DNA from: Thelephora terrestris
Taxonomy: Eukaryota; Basidiomycota; Agaricomycetes; Thelephorales; Thelephoraceae
Assembly: GCA_015956445.1 (NCBI GenBank)
Contig: WIUZ02000003.1
Coordinates: 930,001 to 994,000, forward strand
Direction of reading: 5' to 3'
Length of the DNA: 64,000 bases
A program made the position numbers and the translations under genes. Positions 22,923-33,230 of this stretch are shown in pieces; position 1 is the stretch's first letter; each line of letters opens with the position of its first letter. The notes under the pieces were generated by a model that had not been told where the DNA came from, did no database searches, and was given only the letters and a program-made list of their open reading frames with translations.

Positions 22923-25316
22923 TGTGATGATTTCGCCGTTTACCCCCTTTCATTTCCTTTATTTAACGCCTCATCACCACTAAGTCAGTTGGTGCCCTGC
23001 CCTAAACATAGGCGGTAAACTGTTTATTATGCCATATGCCCTATGCCTAACGATCCAAAGTCCAATACGTGGAACGTGCTACTAGTCAAGATACCCCAGA
23101 AGACCCGAGGTATAATACGTGAACATGTACCGGCGAACCTTCATACGAAGATTCCCCCTACCTGGCCCTCCGTTGCCCCTGGACGACTAGTAGATATTCA
23201 GGCTACCGACAACAAGGGATGTATTAATAAGTGTCGCGCGTTGACCTCTCGCAGAAGTCAACCGGCTTATTAATCTGACCCTTGGATTGGACTTACGAAA
23301 ACCATTATGTTTTATGACTCATGGATCATATGCAATAAACAAGAAGAATAAATTCCAAGGAGACAAAGTACAAAAGAGTTATCTAATCAATATCTCTGCG
23401 GATCCTTTGTACAGTCTCCAAGGCGGCCCTCACCAACTCCTCATTCGCCCAATTCTGCTCCCTGATCTCGTTCGGGTCCACGTCCGACAGGTCCTCGTAA
23501 TCTGGAAGTTCCGTGTCAGAGTTCGGTTCGCTATCAGGAACGAACTCGGCGTACGGGTCGTACTCCAGGGCGGGCCATTGACGACGAGCACCCCAAGGAG
23601 TAGACACAAATTCAGGACGAGGAGCAGGAGTATCCCTACGGACAACTCCGACGTTCCTATAGAACTCCTCCTCCTGAATCTCCACAACCTCGTCATCGAT
23701 GGGAACCAACCTGTTCTCATACTGGACCACAAGACGAGCAGGCGGAGACTCGGCCCGCTCCGGAATTTCCAACTCCTCCCCTTCAACTCGGACCTCCGGC
23801 TCATTGCACCTCCTCTGGAGATCCCGGACTTCTCCGGTCAACTCGGAGATACGACGATTAAGGCGAACCTAAAACGAATAAGGTTAGAAGACATTAAAAA
23901 CCTTCAACCCCTACCCGTTACCTTATCGTCCTCCAACTCTCCGGTTTTGGTAACCAGAGCCCGGACCAAGTCCTTTAAAGTGGTCACCTCTCCCTAAAAG
24001 GAAATGTTGGGTTAGAGAAATCAATTATCTCCCGACCCCACATTTACCTTCAACGAATCGATATCGGCCCCATGCCGAACAATGATATCTTCCTGTCCAT
24101 GGATAACCCCCTGCATATCTTCCTTCCAAGTCTCCAATGCTTCTATCTCCTCACGACGAACATCAACACGTTCATTGACGTGAGCTACTTCGTCCATTAA
24201 CATGGACCCAACGTTCCCCGTATGGAGAACGCTGGCCTCCAACACGGAGTTGAAGGTCTCGTTAGACTCAGTCACGAACTCCACACCCCTATTGAGGAGT
24301 TCGTTCGCATAAGGATTGGTCTCTATGCGCGCCAACTTGCGCCGAGACACCCTACGAGCGGCCTGGAGGAAGTCCCTGAAACCTAAAAGGAGTTAGCTTG
24401 GTTTCCTAAACCGGAATGCGCAAGCAGGGCCCCCACCTAAATCAGAGAACCCCTCATTAGGGTCGGCGATGGCAGTCCGGTCCATGATAGCTCCCAAAGT
24501 GGGATAAGGGCGGGATGGATCCCGACGGGCATGGGAGAAGCGGTCGATGTTGTAATTACTCTCCTGAACAGGAGAGTAGGAGGTAGAACGACGAGTGGGA
24601 ATGCGAGTTTGAGCACGAGGCATGTTGGCTATGTGTAACAAAGGGTGGTTTGTTGGAAGACCAGTCATCCAACCCCCTTTGGTTATATACCAAATGCCAC
24701 GCCCCTTCCACGACTCAGGAGTTGAGTCATCCTTTCTATTGTTTACTGCGCATGACCCACATGACATCATATGCCCCTATCTTTAGTCATATGCTCCCCT
24801 TTTGCTATTGGCTGTTAGTCAGCCATACCCACATTCCTTCCGAACATTCTCAGGATACGTCATGCTTTGTAACTGCTTTGTAATGCTCTCAAATTACTAT
24901 TGGCCGCCACATTTTCGTTTATCAGCTGATAATTTGTAGCATTAGTCACCACGTAACGCACAGACCATGCAGTGCTGTGCACGGACCATGTTTGTCTGTG
25001 TTTGTATCATTAGTGTAGTTACATGTCACTGTCACGTCACAAATCTAAGTAGTATATATACTCAGAGTAGTTTAGCCTGTACTCCTTAGATTTGTTATCA
25101 TCAGACTCTCCGTGACCTCTACTGCTGTGTGCTTAGAGCAAGAGTGCCTGAAGACCCTTGTCTCCTTCTTTCTCCTCTCTTTCAATCTAGTCTGTGAAGA
25201 GACTTCCGATATCCCTGGGTTTGCAACAGGGTTATAACTGTGTGTTTGACCCCTGAGTGTGATAGGTTTGAATAACAAGAGTGTTATTGAACTGTAGAGG
25301 TCGCGTCGGCCTGACA
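22923..25316 (+). mobile_element. Solo LTR A (about 2.4 kb) with antisense gene
   Basis: Runs TGTGATGATTTC...GGCCTGACA and is flanked by a perfect 5-bp duplication, GTATG (22,918-22,922 and 25,317-25,321). TG...CA ends and a 5-bp duplication indicate an LTR retrotransposon remnant; no internal region is present. A sense promoter (TATATATA near 25,053) lies about 260 bp from the 3' end, as expected for U3-R-U5. Most of the U3 is filled by an antisense, apparently spliced gene (23,383-24,623). A second copy in inverse orientation lies at 57,213-59,734, roughly 90% similar by eye, so the family is moderately old. The superfamily is not provable from an LTR alone; Ty3/gypsy is a guess. Confidence 0.82.
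23383..24623 (-). CDS. Antisense coiled-coil protein gene inside LTR A
   Basis: Reading-frame blocks on the minus strand inside the LTR, separated by intron-like gaps. The first begins MPRAQTR at 24,623. The middle block (about 24,021-24,350) is Glu/Lys-rich with heptad-like spacing (RREEIEALETWKEDMQG), suggesting a coiled coil. The last block (23,383-23,841) is acidic (SEPNSDTELPDYEDLSDVDP) and ends RIRRDID. A TATATAA box lies upstream of the start. The same blocks occur in the second copy at 57,910-59,270. No enzyme motif is visible. A structural or Gag-like accessory role is a guess. Confidence 0.6.
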
Positions 25317-26892
25317 GTATGCACAATTGTGAAGTGCGTGGAGGTTGATGAAGTAACGCTCGTAATCGGTGTGGGCGACGGCCGATACCGTCTTCAATGT
25401 TTCTTCGCGCTCCTGGATGGCATCAACCTCGTGCAACGTACAACCTCCACCTTCGCAATCATGTTGGGTGTTGAACACAAAGTAGATATCCTAAACGAAG
25501 TAGAGCCAATTTGAGAGGTAGGGCAGTCAACAAGACATACCTTTGGTGGAACTGCAAAGTATGATTCCGTGTGATCGCGATGCAGCACAGGCATTCCATA
25601 TTGGTCGTCCCTCGAAACCAACACGTCCCAGGGCTCAAGGATGACGAACGTTCTGCACACATCAATTCCACCAATGATAATCTTGGAAACCCGGGCAGCC
25701 TTGGAGGGGGACTCCTCCTGTGGAAGTGAACACAAGTAGGAGCAATCGTGACACACATGATGAGTGTTGTAAAATACCCAGGATCCATTGAAACACACGT
25801 CGCCTGACATTGAAGTTGCTGATTTTCCAACCTCCAACTGTGTTTGTTTGCTAACTCCTGGTGGATGTATTGGAGGGATGTCAAAAAGTGAATCCCAGGT
25901 ACAAGCGGCTGGCCATTTGCCTTTTGGGATCCGAGCGATCGAGCCTGGTGTGGCGAGAGTTTGAGTACAATATTCACCCACCAGGACAGATACACGGCAC
26001 CTGGAGTTGATGTGTTCTCTGGGCTCCAACCAAGATGCCGCCGAATCATAGGATGTGATTCAAAATACCCGAGTACGCTTCTCCCAGCTTAGGTATACCT
26101 CTTCAAGGCATCATCCCACCACCAGCCACCGCTCACAATGTGCTTGAACCTCTCCATGTCACCAGTAGCAATGGCAATATCACGGCTGGGTGCGTGATGA
26201 TTCGAGAGCACGCTGCATGTGCGAAAAATTTGATTCCAGCCTTCAAATCCTTCGACTTGGTACAACACGGGAGGCCCAAATCGACAAACATTGTCTGCAA
26301 GGTGGGTGAGGATGTGGAGCTTTGGCTTGACAATGATATGGTTGGGGTCAATCAAGGCCCAGATATCGAGAACGTTGGCAACCGTAGTTTCGAGATCTGC
26401 CTATAAAACCAAGTCAGCACTGGAAGCCTACACTTCATTCATAACATCACTGTGTACTGTGCCATGTCCTGTATCTCAGGGTACCACAGCAACACGTTTA
26501 ATTCCCCAGTCGATTTCCAGAGATCAAATGAAAGTTGGTCCAATTTCACCCAGTGTAAGTGAAAAATAGCCAGTTGGGTGATGATCTTGAAATGCTGCCC
26601 GATGAGGTTATTCTTGTAGGTTACAAGATATTCCGAATCGACCGGTGGAAGCCTCAAGCCATCAACTGATGACGACCAGAGTCCTGCTGCAAACTGGGTG
26701 TCCTTGGACTCGTTCCATGGGCTGGAAGTATAAAACCACTCGTATTTGTCCAATCCCAACGAGACAAGGTGAAGAAGGTCCCCAGGTGAGTCTTGATGAG
26801 CGTTCAGCCCTTAGACACAACATCAGATCAACAACATAGCGTGAGAAGAGATCAATTAACCTGGGAACCCAAGAAGTGCATTGAAATGATCA

Positions 26893-27393
26893 CACTGGGG
26901 GCAGAGGCACCTGGAATTGGTGATTACATCTTGATTTCATGGTGAGTTCATGTGTAATTTTCAATGATTGTAATCGCCAATTCCAGGTTGATTACATTTC
27001 AAATGTTACCTTGACATGTAATTCAACTGTGCCCATGAACTCCATCTGGAATTTCCTCAAAATGTTGCCAAGCAATGTTTCCTGAATGTGCCCACTGGGC
27101 ACATTGTGAAAACATCTCATGTTTTTGAGCGCATTTAGATTACATCTCGGACAATTGAAGAACATGTTGACTACATTGCAGTATCATTTTTGCCGACAGG
27201 TAAAAAACATCCCAGAAACATTTGTAGAGAACATTTCAAATGTAATTGGTGGACATTGGCTGGATTACATGTCAAGATAACATTTGAAATGTAATCAACC
27301 TGGAATTGGCGATTACAACCACTGAAAAGTGCACATGAACTCACCATGTAATCAAGATGTAATCACTGATTCCAGGTGCCCTTGCCCCCAGTG
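26893..27393. mobile_element. CACTG-ended MITE, family 1 (501 bp)
   Basis: Termini CACTGGGGGCAGAGGCACC and the inverse of CACTGGGGGCAAGGGCACC. The outer ~60 bp of the arms match well and inner parts match again (CATTTCAAATGT region). TCA is duplicated on both sides (26,890-26,892 and 27,394-27,396). The CACTG start and 3-bp duplication fit the CMC/EnSpm (CACTA) group. It sits inside the minus-strand transposase-like gene and so is younger than that gene. It has no coding capacity. Confidence 0.87.
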
Positions 27394-29373
27394 TCACCTG
27401 GGCGGAGTTGATTTCAAAGGGCTGTGAAATGTGGTAGTCATAAGTCGGAAGTCTTCGGGTGGAATTTGTAACGCTGATTAGCACGTACGAGAGTTTTCAG
27501 GCAACTTCTCCCATCTCTCACTTGGCTGAGATGTCAACCAGGCAAATGTCTGCTCCTTGATCTTCTGCACGAGCTCTTTCCTAATCGTTTTCTTCTGCTC
27601 TGTTGGGCAATGGCTATTGTTAAGGCGGGGATCTCGTGTCTGACTATTCTTGATGCGAGCAGCCACTAATTCCGAAGAATGTTTCAACGCCTGCTCGATC
27701 CAGAATTGTTACGTCTTGTCCTTGATGCCGGTCACTTTCTGCAAGTCTGACACATGCTGTGCCACACCACAACAAGCAAGAGTAAGCTGTTTCTTGATGG
27801 TAGTAACGGTGTCCTCCACAGTCCGCTCCTCAGTATCTGGCTACCAGAAACAATCAGTCCTGATACTGGTACCTTCTTGGCATGGGTTACCAAAAACAAT
27901 GCGTGATAACCCTCATCACTCTCCTTCTCGTCCTTACTGCCTCCCAACTTGCCACGGATGCAGTTGTAATTACCACCACAACCAATTCCAGAAGACGACT
28001 CTGCTTGCTGCGGCCCATTGGCAGGAAGGCAGTGCGGGAAGATTCGAAAAAGGATCTCCCGCTTCAGCTTGCAATTATATGCTCCTAGGTATTTTTCCTG
28101 TCCACTGTGAAAAGGTTACTTCATCGCCGGGTCGCACCAAAGAAGAAACAAGCTCACCATTCCTCCAGATATGCCCGAAATTGCTCATTTGATGTTGCGT
28201 GCTTGGAAGTGGAACAAAAGCGGACGAAATACTGTTGTTTCCGCAGCTCGTGAGGTATGTTAATGTTTTGCATGTAGATGTTGATGTGAGGGTTGTATTG
28301 TTTGCTTCGGTTGCCGGATACATCGTCCGCCCATGGCATAACCCGGAGACTGAATACTGGCCGCCCAGAAGCAATAGCCCGTGTTGGATGCAGTGATGAA
28401 CCTACATTATTTTCAGTAAGGAATGTGGTCAAACCGAGAGATAGAACAACCAGGGAACGTGGCCTGGTACCCGAGGCATTCTAGTTCTGGGAATGTCACC
28501 ACCAAGTCTATCGCGGGAATTCTGTCAACGGCGCCTCTGATCACCGAAAAGACTTGTGCCTACACCAACACCGGTTATACCACATGTGCAGGACCATTAG
28601 TTTTTAAGACACACCGTTTCATTGAAGTTCACCTTACAAACTTCTGCATGCTCCTCACCATTGAACGTTACCCACCGTGTGGGAATTACATATTCACCAC
28701 TCCTTGTACGTGCGATTTCACCAACGTAAAAGTGCCGATCAGGGTCCCGCTCCCAATCCGCCCACATTGGGGTCAGTTCCTCAGGCGGAACTTTATCTAC
28801 CCACTTGCCTGCCTGCCAAAACTCCGTGACCTTCGGAGTGACCTCAGGGTATACCCTGATCTTATCATGGACAAGTGGATTGGCCCAATCCTGGGTGAGC
28901 GTGAGATGAGCCAAAAAATTGAACGAAGGGTTTTGCTGACAAATGCTAAGAGTGTTCCAGGGGAGTTCTGGTAGAAGTGGTTTCCCATTGCTGAAACATG
29001 ATGGTGGGGAGCCACGTTAATTTGTTCAGCAAGTGTTTTCTGCATCCCCTGAAATCGCTTGAGGCTTGGTATGTCAGTGACACCGAGCTCCGTCAGTGCC
29101 CATAGAATCGACTTCATGTGTTTGTCTGACAGCTGCAATCGTGGTTTGTTGTCAAGGAGATCTAATACAAACATCTGAAGATAAGTGTCAGAGAGAATAA
29201 ATGATGCGTTTGTGCAAAGGTGTTTTTGACGTACAGTTTTCGAGACTATGGTGAATATTCCATCGCCTCTGATGCAGAGTAACCACCGGGCATCAACACC
29301 TCGGGTTCATCGTCACTCATGTCGGTGCACGCAAACAGGGACTTGGGATCAACAAAATCTTCACCAGACATGG

Positions 29374-30760
29374 TGTCAGGGCCACTCTTCGCCCTTCAGG
29401 TACCAGTGCTGTTGGTGAGTCGCAACTCCAACCAACAAGAGTCAATGGGGCAAAGGGGGAATGACTTCCCTATATCCACCCAAAGTCTATGTGGTCCAAA
29501 ACGCGATGGACGAGCGTTCTCCGGTAGGTTGTCCGAATTCACAGCAGGAGTGCCGAGCCTCTATCTGACAAATCCCTATCGTCATCGGAGGGCAGATGTA
29601 AGAGCCCGAGGATGGCGCCTCAAACTGATGCTTGATCAAGAGAGCGACGAGGAACTCCTTTTCGTAAGCGCGTTCACCGATTCTTGACACAAGGCAGAGA
29701 GAGAGAGGAGAGCGAACGTGTTCAAAGAGGTACTCGATAAGCTCTTCAGTGGCCTACAGCAAATACACCGATGCTGCAAGGAGAAGAGGACTTCCTGAGA
29801 TATCAAAGATGGGGAATCCTCAGCTACTCTACTGGTACCTATATAGGAGAGCGGCCGGGACAGAGATAACCCTATCTAATAATAACTCGGAGCAAAGAAG
29901 GGCCGAGAGTAAGCCAGAACAGTAAGCGGCCCGGAACATAGAATAGAAATAACAAAAGAATGACTAACACTGGGTCCAGGATAGGATAGGTTTCTGGGGA
30001 TTATTCTGAATAATATTCAGAATATAATTAGAATAATAAACATGTCTTATTTTAAACATATTCTAGCCATATCCTAGGATTATTTTATTCAAATCTGATG
30101 CCCAGAGCCAACTCTGCTGAGAGTTCATTTGCATTTGCATATTCCTTGAATGTGGGCAGAATCTGTTTTGAAAATAACATATTTATTATTTTAATTATAT
30201 TTAGAATATTGTTTAGAATAATCCCCCAAAACCTATTCTACCCTGGACCCAGTGTAATGGGTCAGGGTTCGTGAGAAAACAAGAGAGGGGTCATGACGTC
30301 GTGTGGGAAAGGAATGACAAAGAACAATATCACATGTGCGGACTGACCAATAGGAGGACGACGTGTCAGCTCGTCCGATTGGGATAACAAAAGACCGAGT
30401 GGGGCTTGAAATGTCGATGCGAATGTATGGGGAGTCTAGACCGGTGAAACGATGGACCGGTCCAATGGCAATTAGGGCGTGAGCGCTGTCGGTGGTCGGA
30501 TAAAGCATAGCGCGAACCAGCCGTTGGATCCATCAAACTCCCTTCTTCCCAAATCAACATTCCCACCAACCAACTACTCATCCTACCATGCCCATGATCT
30601 CGGATCGTGTCTTCCGTGCTGAGAACAGCACCGCTACCATTGAGTCCGTGGATCCACGATCCATAGGGAACAAGGGATACTTCCTTTCCGCTCCCAGTGT
30701 GGCGTACCCCAGTTATCGAGAGGCGCGTTGTCACGCACTGAACTGCTACTATCCGGGTGG
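29374..30760 (-). mobile_element. Partial LTR G, related at its end to LTR B
   Basis: On the minus strand its 3' end is GAGTGGCCCTGACA (29,374-29,387), the same end as LTR B. It has a TATATA promoter near 29,842 and shares CGGACAACCTACCGG with LTR B. It abuts the 5' edge of the transposase-like gene and carries a CACTG MITE (29,968-30,254). A plus-strand reading frame starts at 30,588 (MPMISDRVFRAENS), antisense to the LTR, and is cut near 30,760 where another LTR-like sequence begins. The far boundary is not defined. It is a fossil fragment. Confidence 0.55.
29968..30254. mobile_element. CACTG-ended MITE, family 2 (287 bp)
   Basis: Termini CACTGGGTCCAGGATAGGAT and the inverse of CACTGGGTCCAGGGTAGAAT, with arms of about 85 bp. 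The interior is very AT-rich. TAA is duplicated on both sides (29,965-29,967 and 30,255-30,257). The CACTG end suits CMC/CACTA; a TAA duplication would also suit PIF/Harbinger, so the superfamily stays open. It is inserted in LTR G. Confidence 0.85.
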
Positions 30761-31440
30761 AGTCGGGACACGACCAGAATAGCAGAAGTGGGGGTGAGGG
30801 GTCGCCGGTTGTGCAGAGGTCGGGAAGGGGAGAGAAACTAGACAGAGGAGAGGAAACCACGGTAGGTCGCGACATTGTCGGGACGAGAGGGGAGAACTCC
30901 GTACTAGCAAACTCCTGCTAGACAATGACGATAGGCTAGGGGGCTAGTGGACGATGGGCTAGTAGGCTAGGGGACTATTGGAACTATGGGGCTAGTGGAA
31001 TCGATGTCAGAGTGAGGAGCTGGAGGTTTTCAATGATCAGGTCGTTCAGGCAGAAGGGAGAAGAGGTGTGAAGAGGCCCAGGGGTTTCTTGTTGGTTCAA
31101 CTAGCTAGTACAGGGTATTTATAGGTAAAGACAGTGCGATCTACGCAAAAGAGATGGGAAAAGTAGCGAACAAATGGAGAAATGGTGGGAAAATAAGAAC
31201 AGGTAGATAGAAGGGGATAAACGAGAGTCCGACGCAGGGTAGAGAGACAAACGATTCATCGGGAGGCCGGAACGAGGCTGGGACAGGTCTTACCGAGAGG
31301 ATGGAGCGATCGTGAGAAACAGAACTGAAAGGGGAAGTCTACGGGTTCGAGATCAAAAGATCGTAACCGGGCGGGAGAGCGGGAGCAGTCGAAGATGATT
31401 GGCGAGCGAGAGGGAACGAGTCGACACGTGTCTAGACTGA
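30760..31440 (-). mobile_element. Partial LTR E, minus orientation
   Basis: Pyrimidine-rich on the minus strand, with a TATAAATA promoter at 31,116-31,123. CCCGACA at 30,876-30,882 is followed at once by an ATG (30,875) opening a short Ser/Pro-rich frame (MSRPTVVSSPLSSFSPLPD). The far end is cut at 31,440 by the MITE that starts at 31,441, and the near end meets LTR G around 30,760. It is a truncated fossil of an LTR element of unclear family. Confidence 0.5.
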
Positions 31441-31861
31441 CACTGGGGACAAACCCCAGTTTCCCGGCCCGGGACATCGTAAATACATTGTAAGGAAATG
31501 GAAAATGTGCCTGGCAATGACCCACCTGGTACATCATAAATACATTCAAAATATCCAGGCCAATTTCCTTGGGGTGTTGCCAGCACAGGAAATGCTCAGT
31601 ACATTCACGGTGTTCCTGGTCATGTGATCTCAGTGTTCCCATTAGGTAATCCATGGGAACATCATGAATTTTCCCAAAGAAATACCCATGATGTCCCTGA
31701 GTGGCTCATTGAAAGAAAACCCTGAGTGAACCCACAGTTTCCCAGGTCATGTGACCTTGATGTCCTGATTAGGTAATCTGAGGGTAAACCATGAATTTTC
31801 CCAAAGAAAGTAACCATGGTGTTCCTGAGTGGCTCATTCACAGTGTTCTTTCCAGTGTTCC
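31441..31861. mobile_element. MITE C, split copy, outer left part
   Basis: Starts CACTGGGGACAAACCCCAG and follows the left arm of the complete copy at 61,658-62,856 for 421 bp, ending at CAGTGTTCC. The matching remainder resumes at 51,668 (GTTCCCAGTGG). The five bases GTTCC occur on both sides, so this copy was opened by one insertion now spanning 31,862-51,667. Confidence 0.9.
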
Positions 31862-33230
31862 TGTCACGAACGCGTGACATAGTAGCCCAAATCGCACAAA
31901 TAATCCAAGACATTGGTCTTATTGGCAAGAGTAAAAGTACAAGAGGAACTAGTAGATGTTACAAACTCAAACCAAGACAAAGGGATCTACATCACAAGCG
32001 CAATCTTGTGCAAACGGACAACGGTGCGCGAAGTGATGAGGGTTATGCACACTCTGAGGGCAGTACGAATATACTCGAGTCACTGGATCTACCCAGCACT
32101 CCCTGCATCCCAATACGTCATGAAAAGGCTCTCACAATAGCTGCAGCCCAAAAAATAGATTGATTCATGTCTGCAATCGTCACAACCTTTTTAAATGGTC
32201 ATGTACAATCTCACAAATAGATATATGGCCCGTTCTCCAGATAATATTTATAAATGTGGCCCTTCTGGCCTATCGTCCTACCCATTGTCTTGGACCAGTG
32301 GACCATTGTCTCGGACCAGTGGCCCACTATCTCGGACCAATACAAATGATGGTTTGATGGGATGGGCCCACTGTCTTGGGATAATCAGGATTACATCTGG
32401 GTGCCACAACCGTGTGAAATATCAATCACCTGCCTTGACTGGCCTTCTCTGTATATTCCCCTCCCATCAAAATATATCAGAGAATGACCAAGCGTGGGAA
32501 ATGACCCCTCAGCACCTGCTCCCTGGATATCCGTCCAAGCGGCCCCGCCACTTATGTTTCCCCATATGTTTTATTTAGCTTACATAATCAAAATTTATTT
32601 ACTGGTTCGGAACAGCTGGCCAAAAACAATCGAAAATTAAAACAATGTAAAAATACCACCCTATAGAAATAATCAATAGCAATTGATCCCGCTAAAAACC
32701 GTGCTAAACAGATGATAAACGAGTGAGAAATACTTGGTTTTTGCCCGGCTTGCATCAAGGACCGGATTGATCGGGTTTCCATTTTGGGAACAGGCGGCTT
32801 CCAGTTTCCTCGCAGCCGCCTTCCATAGAAGAGATTCGCAGACACTGTAGAATAGATTCATGGTACCCACCATATAATGCACATTGTTATTGCCATGCCA
32901 AACACGACCACGCCAAACGCGAACACAACAGGTGTGATATCGGGTTCAACGCGACGAACCCTTCCAAATAAGGCAGGTGTGAGCTTCTGGCCATGGTCAC
33001 GCCCATCACAACATGAGCGCTTGCCACTGGAAGGTCAAGTTGTACGAAACTCCCCTACCCAAGACACGACTCACCCATATTAGTCACTGCAACCCCCGTG
33101 TACTAGATGTAGAACTAAATGAAACATTTCCCCCAAACTTTCACATTCACTGGATCTCAAGGCATGTGCTTCACGTAGCGAACAGAGCAGAGTAGTTCAA
33201 TTCAAGACAGACACATTTCGAGCACATGAA
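31862..33230. other. Left part of the 19.8-kb unit, no gene recognised
   Basis: About 1.4 kb. It opens with the palindromic terminus TGTCACG-AACG-CGTGACA. Around 32,290-32,340 a ~23-bp word (CTCGGACCAGTGG and variants) occurs three times. The word ATTTATAAATGT near 32,247 recurs at about 49,590 at the other end of the unit. No coding sequence is convincing. Confidence 0.5.

Larger units (their letters stand above)
22705..29371 (-). pseudogene. Transposase-like gene of a large Agaricomycete repeat family, broken by insertions
   Basis: Minus strand, read from about 29,371 to the stop at 22,705. Exon blocks in order: LDLLDNKPRLQLSDKHMKSI (near 29,150); DWANPLVHDKIRVYPEVTP (near 28,890); ADDVSGNRSKQYNPHINIY (near 28,320); KPKLHILTHLADNVCRFGPP with APSRDIA (near 26,150-26,320); HPMIRRHLGWSPENTSTPG (near 26,050); and a tail with YERYFINLHALHNCAY (25,320-25,370) continuing LRKVLPRNLIAPVPW (22,860-22,920). 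I recall this block order from abundant mushroom repeat proteins but cannot name the superfamily. Three insertions break it: a solo LTR inside coding sequence (22,923-25,316), a CACTG MITE (26,893-27,393), and an LTR abutting the 5' end at 29,374. Residues on either side of the solo LTR continue naturally, so this was one gene. N-terminal parts are missing. Confidence 0.7.

Noticed and set aside
30588-30782. Frame MPMISDRVFRAENS with YPSYREARCHALNCYYPGG, resembling an RNase H1 N-domain tail
   Set aside because: Resemblance is weak and partial; its position antisense in LTR G explains it better.
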